Source: Deinococcus sp. KNUC1210 | Lineage (GTDB): Bacteria; Deinococcota; Deinococci; Deinococcales; Deinococcaceae | Direction: 5' to 3' | Length of the DNA: 64,000 nucleotides | Assembly: GCF_022344005.1 (NCBI RefSeq) | Contig: NZ_CP092192.1 | Location: forward strand, 204,140-268,139 | Shown here: piece after piece, positions 7,758 to 17,529 of the stretch | How the letters are laid out: each line of letters opens with the position of its first letter | How positions within the stretch are numbered: position 1 is the first letter of the stretch | Made by a program: the position numbers and the translations under genes | The notes under the pieces: generated by a model | What the model was told of the DNA's origin: nothing | What the model saw: only the letters and a program-made list of their open reading frames with translations | The model's database searches: none

Positions 7758-10701
7758 GTGAAGCTGCATGTCCTGGGTGGACTGTCGTTCAGTGGGCCAG
7801 AAGCGCAGACACTGGCGATTCAGCTGAATGCCTGGGTCTGCGCGGTGCTGGCGGTCTCGTCGGGCCGGATGGACCGCGAGCGTCTGGCAGAACTGCTGTG
7901 GCCCGGTGTTGGCCCGGCGGCGGCGCGAAGTGCGCTGCGTCAGCGCCTGCACCGCCTGAAGCAGACACCGCTGCTGGGCAGCCTGCATCTGGGCGAACAG
8001 AACGCTGGCCTGGACCGGGGATTCGGATGTGGAGGCGTTCCGGGCCGCCTGCGCCGCTGGAGACAGTGAGGCGGCGCTGTCACATTACGGCGGTCTGCTG
8101 CTGCTGGGCGTACCATTTCCGCCGCATCAGGATTTCAGCGAGTGGCTGGAGGTCGAGCGGGCGCAGCTCCATGCAGAGTATCTGAGGATGCTGTGGCAGG
8201 CGGTACGTGAGCGCGAGGAACGCGGCGATCTAGGCGGCGCCGTGTCGCTGCTGCGGCGGGCGGTTCAGCTCAGCTCGGCGTCGGACAGCCACACCGCCGA
8301 TACGCAGGCCACCGAGATTCTCTCGGAACTGCTGACGCGGCTGCTGCGGCTGAATGAACGCGCCGAGGCCCGCCTGCTGCTCAGCCGCTTCGAAACCCGG
8401 CTGCGCCAGGACTACGGTGCGCCGCTGCCACCTGCTCTGGAGGCCATCGCGGTGCAGCTTCAGGCGGTGCAGGCCCAGGGGGTAGACCGGCTCGCCGACG
8501 CCCGCCGCCTGCCTGCCTACCTCACGACCTTCGTGGGTCGCCGCCACGAACTGTACACGGCGCTGAATCTGCTGACCTCGCCCGACCCGGCCCGCCGCTG
8601 GCTGACCCTGACCGGGCCGGGCGGAATCGGCAAGACGCGGCTGGCAACCGAGGTCGCGCAGCGCTACGCCACTCAGACCGGGGAAGAGGTGCTGTTCACG
8701 GCCCTGGCCCCTCTGAGCAGCGAGCGGCAGATGGTCGAGGCGTTGCTGCTGGGCCTGGATGAACCGCTGGAAGCCCCTGCCCCACCGCAGGAACGCCTGC
8801 TGCGTGCCCTGGCAGGAAAACGGCTGCTGCTGGTGCTCGACAACTTTGAGCATCTGATGGAGGCTGCCCAGCTCGTGCCGACGATTCTGACGGCATGTTC
8901 ACAGGTGCGGATTCTGATCACGTCGCGTGAACGGCTGGATTATCAGGCAGAGAGCGTGCTCAGGCTGGGCGGTCTGGACGACGAACACGGCGATGAGGTC
9001 CGCGATCCGGCAGACGCACACGCCCGCTCGGCTCGGCTGTTCGTCGAACGGGCCAGCCGCGCCGACGCTTCGTTCGATGCGTCTCGCTGGCAGTCGGCCG
9101 TGAAGCGGATTGCCCGCCGCTGCGCCGGGCTTCCGCTGGCGCTGGAACTGGCGGCGGCCTGGGTGGGGGAGACATCGCCCGATCAGCTCTCGAAGCAGCT
9201 TGATGTGACCTGGGACGTGCTGCACACCACGCTGCGCGATCTGCCGGAGCGTCACCGTTCGCTGCGGGCGGTGTTCGAGTATTCGTGGCAGGCTCTTCCG
9301 AAGCGGCTCCAGCAGTGCTACGCAAATCTGGCGGTGCTGCGTTCGCCGTTCGGAGTACAGGCGGCGGCGCAGGTGGCCGATGTCAGCGAGGCCGATCTGA
9401 CGCTGCTGGAACGCCGCTCGCTGCTGACGCACTCGGCAGGTCTGTACGGCTGGCACGAGAACCTGCGCGAGTACGCCCTGGAGCAGCTGGGTGAGCGGCT
9501 CGGCAGCCTTCAGGACCGTCATCTGCAGTACTTCGTGCAGATGGCCGAGGAAGCTGCGCCCCGGCTGCGCGGGCTGGCGCAGGTGCAGACGCTCGAATCG
9601 CTGGCAGCCCACCTGCCCGACCTCCGCAGCGCCCTCGACCATGCCTTGATCACGCGCCAGACCGAGGCAGGTCTGCGGCTGGCCGGAGCGCTGCACTGGT
9701 TCTGGTACGTGCGCGGCCACCACGAGCAGGGGCTGGAAGCGCTGAACGCCGCGCTGTCACTGGCCCAGGACACTCCGAGCACGGCGACACCCTCCTACGC
9801 GCTGGCACTGCGGGCGTCAGGCAGTCTGTCGGTCGAACGGGGCCTGACGGCGCAGGGATTACAGCGGTACGAGGAATCGTTGGCGGTGTATCAGGCGCTC
9901 GGTGACGTGGCTGGACAGGCGCAGGTATGGCACGGGCGCGGCGTCCTGCAACGCGACCAGGGACACTACCCGCAGGCCCGCACCGCCTTCGACACGGCGC
10001 TGCTGCTGTGGGAACGCTGCGGAGACCGGCACGGCTACGCCACCACTCTGAACGATCTGGGCATTCTGATGGCCTATCAGGAGGATGACGCGGCGGCCCG
10101 CACCTACTTCCAGGGCAGTCTGGAACTGAAACGCGAGGTGGGCGACGTGCAGGGAGTGGCCTACGCCCTGAACAACCTGTCGTCGGTGACGGACGATCTG
10201 AAGGAGCGGCTGCGACTCGACCGCGAGAGCCTGCGGATCAAGCAGGAACTGGGCGACGTGCAGGGCTGTGCAATCGGGCATACCAACTGCGGCGGAACCG
10301 CGCTGCAACTGGGGCGACCCGCCGACGCAGCGCAGCATTTCATCCAGGCACTCGGTCTGATCCGGCACCTGGGCAAACTCAGCACACTTCCCGGCATTCT
10401 GCTGGAGGTATCGAAGCTGGCCCAGCAGCAGCAGCGTCCTGATGTAGTCCGGACGCTGACGGAGGCCGCGCTGCGTTCAGACGGACAGGCGGGCGTGCGG
10501 CTGCGGTCTCATCAGCGCACCGGCCTGGAACGGCTGGGCCTGTGGGCTGCCGAACGTCTGTCGGCGCAGGGCCAGCAGAACGTGCCCATGCATCCTGCCC
10601 ACACGCTTTCAGAAGCGACGGAAGCAGCGCTGATGTTTCTGAACGGACACGCCGTCTGGCCGACCGAGACGGAGGGAAAGGCCCTGCGGACGAGTCCCTG
10701 A
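7758..10701 (+). pseudogene. SARP/AfsR-like regulator with NB-ARC ATPase and TPRs, one frame break
   Basis: The gene reads as a signal-transduction ATPase of about 980 residues: an N-terminal winged helix (LAVSSGRMDRERLAELLWPG), a BTAD-type helical domain, a P-loop (LTGPGGIGKTRLA), Walker B (LLLVLDNFEHL), the sensor ILITSRERLD and GLPLALELAAAWV of NB-ARC, then TPR repeats from about 9790. The first 80 codons (GTG 7758) end in LHLGEQ. The next frame resumes with TLAWTGDSDVEAFRAACAAG, so one extra base lies near 7996-8003. CATACT is 6 nt before the GTG. Such proteins bind DNA after ATP-dependent oligomerisation; the target is unknown. As written, only the piece from GTG 8029 (890 codons, without the DNA-binding domain) is intact. 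Confidence 0.82.
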
Positions 10702-10743
10702 AACAGAGCGGCACGACTCTCCATACGTCCAGCGGGAAATGAA

Positions 10744-10787
10744 GCGGGAGAGACCGGCTGTGTGGTGCTGCCGATCCCTCCCGTTTT
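10744..10787 (+). terminator. Intrinsic terminator after the NB-ARC gene
   Basis: Arms 10744-10758 and about 10769-10783 pair over some 14 positions with two G-U wobbles and are followed by TTTT (10784-10787). It lies 43 nt after the regulator's stop codon. Confidence 0.65.
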
Positions 10788-10838
10788 CGAAGACTGCTCA
10801 GAGAGCGTCCGAATATGTTGCCTGCCGTGAAGTCTGGC

Positions 10839-11741
10839 TCAGCGGCCCGGCGTGTTGCTGCCCAGAAGTGCGACCAGCCGGTTGATCTGCGCGGCCTGGG
10901 CACTTTCGAGGGAGGCCAGCGCTTCTTTCTGAAGGGTGCGCCACGCTTCCAGTGAGCGTTCGCGGGTGTGCATCACCGCAGCATTGATGGTGAAGTGCAG
11001 GCTGGGCGACTGCTTGAGCACCGCGCCGATGCTCTCGCTGCGGGCGCTCAGGACTGCGCCCAGAATGCCGCGCTCTTCCGCCCGGCGCTGGAGTTCACGG
11101 CGCAGCGCCCGGTCCTTGATGCGCTCCACCACTTCCCAGGCAGCGTCCTGAACCAGATTGCGGCCATCGACAGCACGGAAAACTTCCACCCACAGATCCT
11201 CGCCCTGACGCCCTGTCCGGATCGAGATACCACCGGTATGTGTGGCCCAGTGCGACTCGAAATCGCGTGCATCTTCGACCAGCACCCGTACCTGCCGTGT
11301 GCCTCCTTCCAGCCGGACGCGGTGGCCTTCGGGCAACACGGCCCAGGCACTGCGTCCGTCCTCGTCCTGCGCCTGCATGGTGGCGTAGGTGGCGGCAAGC
11401 TGCTCGGGCGAATCCTGCACGCCGCCGACTCTGGCTCCATCGGCGTACAGTGCCAGTGCGCCGCCGTCTTCCTGGCGCACTTCATGGACGACGTGGCGCA
11501 GGCCCAGGCCCCAGGCTTCGTGCGCCTGTGTCAACGCGGCGCTCAGACCTGTCAGGCCCTGGCCTTCCAGCACCAGATCGGGCAACGCGGTTCTGAGCAG
11601 CGCCTGAAGCGCGGGGCGTCCATCGGGGGCAGAACCGGCGGACGACGAATCCGCAGTCGATTTCGCGGGGGCGGCCTCTTTGGATGCCGTGTCTCTGGCG
11701 GTACTCGTGGCTTTCGGTTTGACAGTCGGTGTTGCGCTCAT
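10839..11741 (-). CDS. Uncharacterised protein, 300 aa
   Basis: I do not recognise this protein. It starts at ATG 11741, supported by GGAGGAGAT just upstream; the open frame runs further upstream but only into transposase debris. The first ~55 residues are a low-complexity Ala/Ser/Thr/Lys/Pro tail (TVKPKATSTARDTASKEAAP) as in nucleoid-associated or secreted linker regions. A globular part follows (about 60-300) with mixed strands and long charged helices (WEVVERIKDRALRRELQRRA). No signal peptide or membrane helix is present. Codon use matches the host. It sits between the NB-ARC regulator and the IS remnant. Confidence 0.6.
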   Translation of the reverse strand: MSATPTVKPKATSTARDTASKEAAPAKSTADSSSAGSAPDGRPALQALLRTALPDLVLEGQGLTGLSAALTQAHEAWGLGLRHVVHEVRQEDGGALALYADGARVGGVQDSPEQLAATYATMQAQDEDGRSAWAVLPEGHRVRLEGGTRQVRVLVEDARDFESHWATHTGGISIRTGRQGEDLWVEVFRAVDGRNLVQDAAWEVVERIKDRALRRELQRRAEERGILGAVLSARSESIGAVLKQSPSLHFTINAAVMHTRERSLEAWRTLQKEALASLESAQAAQINRLVALLGSNTPGR

Positions 11742-11901
11742 GGATCTCCTCCGGGGTCGGCGGCGCTCTGTGCAGAGAAAATGGGCGCTGCCGAAACTTG
11801 ACCCTGAGTGTAGCGGATTATTTCTGTTGTGAACGTAACAAGTCCACACCGCCTCCGTGCCACAGGCTTGAAGGTCGCCGCGCTGTCTTTCGGGTGTGTA
11901 C

Positions 11902-12240
11902 GCTGGCGATTGGTCGCGGCATACGTTGGCGTCCATGAGCAGGCGAGGAGCAGATGCGGTGCCAAGCGTCCACACGGTTCTTCGGCACCACAGCGACCGA
12001 CCGAGCACAGAAAATGCCCAGCATCTTCCGCCCGATGGATGTCCACACCAGTTCGATGGGATGCAGTTCCAGGCCGTGTTCGTCCGGTGAAGGCCTGTGT
12101 TGTCCAGCACGATCTTTTCTTGGATATGTCGGAGCAGCCGTAGAAGGAACTGGGTAACGCCCACTGCAAAGGGCCTCAGACGCCGTGTACTGAACGAACC
12201 GTCCGACTGCGGGAATCGGTTCAATCGCTGAGCGCGTCTT
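11902..12240 (-). mobile_element. IS630-type transposase remnant, copy A
   Basis: On the minus strand, scattered frames spell parts of an IS630/Tc1-mariner DDE transposase: TQFLLRLLRHIQEKIVLDNTG followed by HRTNT (the second catalytic Asp lies in VLDN.G.HR), then LELHPIELVWTSI (NPIE..W region) and RKMLGIFCARSVA. Several frame changes and the missing N-terminal half mark it as dead. It aligns in the same orientation with copy B at 14291-14640 from about 11902 to 12195. Confidence 0.75.
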
Positions 12241-12394
12241 CCAGGTTGCTCGGAGCAACTAGACGTTTAGCAGCCAGACGAGAAGAAGAGGAGCGTAAAC
12301 TAAGAATAACACTGCCCCTCAGCGCTTCATACACCGTTCTCTGATCGCAACTCATATTTCTTGCGTCATCTCACTGTGGTACTAGGGGTGCTCT

Positions 12395-14302
12395 ATGGTA
12401 CGCCATCAACGCTCAGAGCTGGCTCATGTCAGCAGCGATCTGGTTCTTGCTCGTAGGTATGCACTGGTTCGTATTCTGCCCGTTGTTATTCTTCTTTCCA
12501 TGGTTTACGCATTCTTTTATATAAGTAAGATGGGATATTATTTATATAACGCAGTAGCGCTACTTATACTTTGTTCGATATACACTATTGCATGGGTCAA
12601 TATTATAAGGAGACCCAAGAGCGAAAATCCGTATCTTGCTATCCAATACGCTAATGTAACATTTATAATTGCAACCATATTTCCGGTTTTCTTTGTTCCG
12701 CAGTCTTATCAGGCGCTCTATCCTATCATAGGTAGTATTCTATGGATTCAATCTGTGATCGTCTATTCTATCCTAAACAGCTTTCATGAGTTTTACAAAA
12801 AATCTTCGTCAGTAATGCTGATTACTGTGAGTCTGGTTTTCGCTTTTCGGTTGCTGACATTCATCAATAATCCCCAGGGCATCGAAGTCCTTCTTCCTAT
12901 CTTTCCAATCCTGGTAAGTGGATGGGCAACACTCTTCGGTATGAGCGGCTACACTGTTCAGAAAGAGGCTTATATCCAGCAGAATTCTCAGATCGAGCTT
13001 CTCGACCACCTCGCTAATACCGATATGCTGACGAATCTTCCTAATCGCAGAAGCCTATGTCGGACGATAGAAAACTATATTCTTCAGGATATAAAAGAGT
13101 TTGCTGTAGTCATCATCGACATCGATAACTTTAAAGTTGTCAACGACACACTGGGACATACCAGCGGTGACGCTCTGATGGTCAGCTTCTCTCGTTTTCT
13201 GAGCAGATACTGTCTGGAAGACAACGTCGTTGCGCGCATCAGCGGTGATGAATTTGCTATGGCGATTCCAAACCGGAGTGTGGAGAGCACCCTCCGGCTA
13301 TGTAATGAAATCCTTGACGATCTGCACCGCACGGATGCACTGGACCGTGGCGGTAAAGCTGTTTCCCGTGTGACGGCAAGCATCGGCATCGCCATGTACC
13401 CACAGGACGGAACGACCGGCACAGATCTGATAAAGCATGCTGACAGTGCTATGTATTATGTCAAAAAAAGTGGGAAAAATAACGTAGCGGTCTATGATGA
13501 ATTCTCTCATTCTGTACTGGAACAGCAGCAGGACATTATTCATGAGCTTGCACTTGCTCTGGAAAAGGGCGAATTTTATTATGAAGTTCAGCCGATATAC
13601 GATAACACAGGTGTCAATATTCTAAAAGCAGAACTTCTTATGAGATGGAACAATGAAAAACTTGGCCGCATATCGCCAGCACAGTTTATTCCCCTTGCTG
13701 AAAGCTCGGGATTGATCATCGAGCTGGGCTGGTGGATCTTTCAGCAAGGCTGTCTGCTCTCTTCACAGGTGCCAGGTATCAAGATCTGCGTGAATATTTC
13801 GGGTGCCCAGCTGATCTATCCCGGATTCATGGACGGCGTGCATGAGATCCTGAACCAGTCGGCGGCAGTTCCTTCATCCATTGCTCTGGAAATCACAGAA
13901 ACGTTTGTAATTCAAAATAATCAGATTGTTGCTGGTGTCATGGACGAGATCTCTGAGGCAGGACTCGATATTATCATCGATGATTTTGGCATTGGCTATT
14001 CCAATTACGACAGGCTCAAGAAACTTCCCATTGCATGCATCAAAATTGACAAGCTCTTTGTCGATAGTCTGCTGGGTTCTGCCATCGATCAGGAATATGC
14101 CAAAGAAATCATCGGTTCGCTCGTCAGACTCGGAAAGACCGGACAGTTCACCATCACGGCGGAAGGCATCGAGGTCATGTCACAGCTGGAAGACCTGCGC
14201 GAACTGGGCTGCCATTCGATCCAGGGCTATCTGCTGGCAAAGCCCATGCCGCCCGCCAAGTTCATCAAGATCGTGCAGCAATCGTATCCGGCTGGCGATT
14301 GA
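12395..14302 (+). CDS. Membrane GGDEF-EAL cyclic-di-GMP protein
   Basis: A 635-residue protein with six or seven N-terminal membrane helices (about 25-190), a GGDEF domain (LTNLPNRRSL; FKVVNDTLGHTSGDAL; signature degenerate, ISGDEF) and an EAL phosphodiesterase domain (AELLMRW in the EAL position, VNISGAQL, ALEITETFVI, IDDFGIGYSNYDRL, TAEGIEV). EAL metal-binding residues appear kept; the first Gly of GGDEF is Ser, so net cyclic-di-GMP hydrolysis is more likely than synthesis. The gene is clearly more AT-rich than its neighbours, with many A/T-ending codons. It is flanked by two same-orientation IS630 remnants, and its last codons and stop lie inside copy B. It is probably acquired DNA. Confidence 0.87.
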   Translation: MVRHQRSELAHVSSDLVLARRYALVRILPVVILLSMVYAFFYISKMGYYLYNAVALLILCSIYTIAWVNIIRRPKSENPYLAIQYANVTFIIATIFPVFFVPQSYQALYPIIGSILWIQSVIVYSILNSFHEFYKKSSSVMLITVSLVFAFRLLTFINNPQGIEVLLPIFPILVSGWATLFGMSGYTVQKEAYIQQNSQIELLDHLANTDMLTNLPNRRSLCRTIENYILQDIKEFAVVIIDIDNFKVVNDTLGHTSGDALMVSFSRFLSRYCLEDNVVARISGDEFAMAIPNRSVESTLRLCNEILDDLHRTDALDRGGKAVSRVTASIGIAMYPQDGTTGTDLIKHADSAMYYVKKSGKNNVAVYDEFSHSVLEQQQDIIHELALALEKGEFYYEVQPIYDNTGVNILKAELLMRWNNEKLGRISPAQFIPLAESSGLIIELGWWIFQQGCLLSSQVPGIKICVNISGAQLIYPGFMDGVHEILNQSAAVPSSIALEITETFVIQNNQIVAGVMDEISEAGLDIIIDDFGIGYSNYDRLKKLPIACIKIDKLFVDSLLGSAIDQEYAKEIIGSLVRLGKTGQFTITAEGIEVMSQLEDLRELGCHSIQGYLLAKPMPPAKFIKIVQQSYPAGD

Positions 14303-14640
14303 ACGCGGTATACGTTGGCGTCTATGAGCTGGCGAGGTTGTCCGATGTGCCCGAGCGCCCCACGGTTCTTCGGCCCTACAGCGACCGACCAAGCACAGCA
14401 GTTGCCCAGCATCTTCCGTTTGACGTATGCCCGCAGCAGCTCAATGGGTCCAGTTCCGAGTCGTATTCGCCCGGTGAAGGCCTGTGTTGTCCAGCACGAT
14501 CACGATCTTCTCTTGGACGTGCCGCAGCAGATGCAGCAGGAACTGGGTAACGCCCCCACTGCAAAGAGCTTCAGTCGTCCGGTATCTGGACCGTGAGGCT
14601 CAAAGGAAGAAGGCTGCTCCATGCGTGGTCGCAGTAGAAC
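14291..14640 (-). mobile_element. IS630-type transposase remnant, copy B
   Basis: The minus strand encodes the same C-terminal transposase pieces as copy A: LLHLLRHVQEKIVIVLDNTG followed by HR (second catalytic Asp), an IELL/KRKMLGNCC segment corresponding to NPIE..W, and PRQLIDANVYR at the end. One long uninterrupted identical block is shared (CCGGTGAAGGCCTG and onward, around 12085 and 14470). Frameshifts make it non-functional. Its left end overlaps the GGDEF-EAL stop codon. Confidence 0.75.
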
Positions 14641-14751
14641 GACACGAGATGTACTTTAAGAAATCTGATTTATCTTTAGAGACGGCGACTTGTAGACAGA
14701 ACCCGACTTCCTTATAGCGGGCCTATACACAGACGTTTTATTGTATGAAGA

Positions 14752-15744
14752 ATGACAGTCCGGGCTCTGCTCTATGACGCTGATGGGCGTGATCAGCCGT
14801 TCGATATGGCGATCGGTGCGCTGCCGCCTTTGACAGATCGCCAGCTGCTATGGGTGGATGTGATCGGTGACGATCCTGGCGAACTGCGCCGGGTCAGCGA
14901 CCTGTTCCAGTTTCACCGTGAATCGCTGAGAACGCTGCTGGAACCGGTGGGCCGCCCCGGCCTCGATCAGTACCAGCAGTACGTACAGCTCACGGTGACC
15001 GCCGTGGAACCGGGGCCAGCGATGAACAGCGCAGCGGCAGAGGCCATCTGGAAGCCGGTCGCGCTCGACTGTTTCTTCGGCTCCAATTTCGTGGTGACGG
15101 TCCACGCCGAACCGCTGCACTCACTCAGCGAGTTCGATCACCACATCCGTGAGGACAGCAATCTGGGTGCGCTCGACTCTGCCGCGTTTCTTGCCTCATT
15201 GCTCGACTGGCACATCACCAGTTACTTCCGGGTGATCGAGGAATTTGAAGAGGCCGTGGACGATCTGGATGAATCGGTGCTCCTCGATCCCAACGACCGC
15301 GAGTTCCTCCAGGAACTGGTGGCGCTGCGGCGGCGTGTGGGTCAGCTCCGGCGACTGCTGGCACCGCACCGCGAAGTGTTCTCGACGCTGGCTCACACCG
15401 ACGTGCAGACCATCGGCAAGAGCGATTCGGCGGCCCACTTCCGCACGCTGTACGACCGATTCGAGCGGGCAATGGACAGCACCGAGCACGCCCGAGAGCT
15501 GATCGTCGGGTTGTTCGACCTGTACATGACGAGCACCGCCCGACAGACCAACGAAGCTGTTCAGGTGCTGACCATTATCACGGTGTCGCTGGGCATCGTG
15601 GGTGCAGTTGCTGGCCTGATGGGCGTGAATTTCACCGTCGAGTTCTTCAAATCCGGTACGCGCGGCTTTCTCGTGATGATCGCCATCATTGTGGCGCTGA
15701 TCTTTCTGGCACTCCTGCTGGCCCGTCGGCGCAGATGGATCTGA
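14752..15744 (+). CDS. CorA-family divalent cation transporter
   Basis: A 330-residue protein with the CorA layout: a long soluble cytoplasmic domain rich in helices (EEFEEAVDDLDESVL, LRRLLAPHREVFSTL) and two C-terminal membrane helices (ITVSLGIVGAVAGLMGVNF and LVMIAIIVALIFLALLL). The signature GMN loop is GVN here (LMGVNF), a variant seen in some CorA/ZntB relatives that may alter ion choice (Mg2+, Co2+, Ni2+ or Zn2+ export). The short basic tail RRRRWI is typical. TATTGT lies 7 nt before the ATG and no Shine-Dalgarno is evident. Confidence 0.85.
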   Translation: MTVRALLYDADGRDQPFDMAIGALPPLTDRQLLWVDVIGDDPGELRRVSDLFQFHRESLRTLLEPVGRPGLDQYQQYVQLTVTAVEPGPAMNSAAAEAIWKPVALDCFFGSNFVVTVHAEPLHSLSEFDHHIREDSNLGALDSAAFLASLLDWHITSYFRVIEEFEEAVDDLDESVLLDPNDREFLQELVALRRRVGQLRRLLAPHREVFSTLAHTDVQTIGKSDSAAHFRTLYDRFERAMDSTEHARELIVGLFDLYMTSTARQTNEAVQVLTIITVSLGIVGAVAGLMGVNFTVEFFKSGTRGFLVMIAIIVALIFLALLLARRRRWI

Positions 15745-15751
15745 CGAGGCG

Positions 15752-16327
15752 TTACAGCCCTTTCGTTTCCTCCGGGTAGCGCTCCTGCCACAGTTTCCAG
15801 CCTTCCTCGGGAAAGGCGCGTTTGGCTTCCGGCGCAAAGAGCAGGGCTCCCTCACGTTCCAGATCGGCAAACGGATGGGGCCGCACCTCGGTCTTCTGCA
15901 TCGCCGGGTGATCGTCCCAGCGGATCAGCCGCCCGGAGCCGCCCCAGGCGTCATCGGTGGCCCAGACCACGCGCCCCACGCCCAGCAGCGCCGACGCCCC
16001 GCCGCACATCAGGCAGGGTTCCAGCGAGGTATACAGCGTCAGGGTTTCCGGGTCGCTCAGGCGTTCGAGCTGAAAATACAGGTCCATCTCGGCGTGGGCC
16101 AGGCTGGCATTGCCGGGCCGCTGATCCTCGGCGTCGAAGGCTTCCCCGGTACGGTTGCGCCCCCGCCCGATGATCTCGCCCTGCGCGTTGACCATGATGG
16201 CCCCAACCGGCGAACTGCCCTTTTCGACCGAGACGCGGGCCAGCCGCAGCGTCTCAGCGAGAAACATGCGCTCCTGCGTGTCGCTGAAGCGCGGAGTCGG
16301 AGCCGCCTGGGTGTTGTCTTTCGTCAT
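15752..16327 (-). CDS. Nucleoside/cytidine-type deaminase (TadA/guanine deaminase-like)
   Basis: A 191-residue zinc deaminase. The HAE motif (LAHAEMDLYF) and the PCxxC motif (LEPCLMCGGASALLGVGRVV) supply the zinc ligands and catalytic Glu. The PVGAIMVN segment is also family-typical. The C-terminal 60 residues extend beyond the core. The start (ATG 16327) overlaps by ATGA the likely true stop of the upstream VOC gene, implying translational coupling. The exact base or nucleoside substrate cannot be told; free-base or small-molecule deaminases of this size are more likely than tRNA-specific TadA. Confidence 0.82.
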   Translation of the reverse strand: MTKDNTQAAPTPRFSDTQERMFLAETLRLARVSVEKGSSPVGAIMVNAQGEIIGRGRNRTGEAFDAEDQRPGNASLAHAEMDLYFQLERLSDPETLTLYTSLEPCLMCGGASALLGVGRVVWATDDAWGGSGRLIRWDDHPAMQKTEVRPHPFADLEREGALLFAPEAKRAFPEEGWKLWQERYPEETKGL

Positions 16328-17234
16328 GACTCTTCCTTCTGAGCAGCTGTGGCCGCTCCGTGTCCTGCTTCGGGTGAGGGGGAGAAGGCGGTGGCAGAAA
16401 GACGAAGACGTGTCCTGCCGGGTCGCGTACGGCCAGACCGCGCCCGTGGTCGCCGTCCAGATCGAGAAAGGGCAGGCCCTCGGCCACCACGCGCCGCCGC
16501 ACATCCGGCACGTCGGCGTAGAAATGAGCCAGTGCATGTTCGCCGCCCAGCATGTCGGCCAGCCCCACCTGGGGGTCCCAGGCGTACAGCCAGCGCTGCG
16601 GTGTGCCGTTGCCGTCTTCCTCGGCACGCGGCCCCAGCGTGAACTGCGAAAAATCGCGTTCTGCCTGCTCCTTGGCGAAGGCGAAACCGTAAGCACGTGG
16701 CAGCCGGGTCTTCATGGCGGCGTAGTCGTCGAAACTGAGTGCCAGTTCGCGCAGCCCCATCACCGGCAGGCTGTATCCGGGGCGCTGCTGTGGCTGCGGC
16801 ATGAACAGCGTGCGGCGCTCGTCGTCCGGATTGATGCCGCGCAGTTCCAGCCCATGCCCAAACGGATCGAAGAAATACAGACCCGGATCGGGGCGCTCGG
16901 GAGTGCCGAGTTCGATGCGCTGCCAGGGCAGGCCGTGAGCTTCCAGAATCGCCGTGCAGCCCTCGAAATCGGCCTCCAGGACCTGCCAGGCGTAGTGCAG
17001 ATGCGCCGCTCCTCGTGCCTGGAGCGGCGCAAGTCGGGCATCATTCTGCTGACGGGTGATCGGCTGCCACAGCGTCAGGGTCTGAGAGGAATTGATGCTG
17101 AAGGTGGCTGTGCCCGCCGCCGGGTCATGGGTTTGCAGCCGCAGTCCCAGCAGGTGCGTGTAGAAGCGGATGCCGCGTTCCAGGTGATTGACCTCCAGGG
17201 TGAGTTCCGCGAGGTCGAACAGTGGCGAAACCAT
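16254..17234 (-). CDS. VOC-family (glyoxalase/extradiol dioxygenase-like) protein
   Basis: A two-module vicinal-oxygen-chelate protein. Module one begins LAELTLEVNHLERGIRFYTH and ends LYFFDPFGHGLELRG; module two begins RELALSFDDYAAMKT and ends LAVRDPAGHVFVFLP. Candidate metal ligands are E/H at the module ends and H in AHLHYAW. The layout resembles CatE-type catechol 2,3-dioxygenases. As written the frame runs 74 bp into the deaminase gene with a low-quality tail (PPSPPHPKQDTERPQ). One more C in the C5 run (plus-strand G5 at 16378-16382) would give SPEAGHGAATAAQKEES and a stop at 16324-16326, an ATGA overlap with the deaminase start. TAGGGT lies 5 nt before the ATG. Confidence 0.8.
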   Translation of the reverse strand: MVSPLFDLAELTLEVNHLERGIRFYTHLLGLRLQTHDPAAGTATFSINSSQTLTLWQPITRQQNDARLAPLQARGAAHLHYAWQVLEADFEGCTAILEAHGLPWQRIELGTPERPDPGLYFFDPFGHGLELRGINPDDERRTLFMPQPQQRPGYSLPVMGLRELALSFDDYAAMKTRLPRAYGFAFAKEQAERDFSQFTLGPRAEEDGNGTPQRWLYAWDPQVGLADMLGGEHALAHFYADVPDVRRRVVAEGLPFLDLDGDHGRGLAVRDPAGHVFVFLPPPSPPHPKQDTERPQLLRRKSHDERQHPGGSDSALQRHAGAHVSR

Positions 17235-17529
17235 GCCCTACCCTAAAGGAGTCGGCATAGGAATGCTCTGTGCGTAAAGACTCGCTGAAGCATGAGGATA
17301 TGCCAGATAAACCACCTCGATTTAGAACTGCTGTCGAAACATCACATGGGGGCAGTGTGTTCATGTTATGAATAAATTTCTCATGAAGATGACGCTCATC
17401 TTAACCGAACCTAGAGGAGAGGTGAGAAGCTTGCAAGAACGGGTCAGATATGCTGTGCAGCATGTTCCCTGATCTTTTCTCCGGCTGCTGTGCCGCGCCC
17501 TGGGTGCGTCCGCTTCGGGAGACGACCCA

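Noticed and set aside
10839..12224. 461-codon frame covering the unknown protein and the transposase remnant
   Set aside because: The part before ATG 11741 is transposase debris; a clear Shine-Dalgarno precedes 11741.
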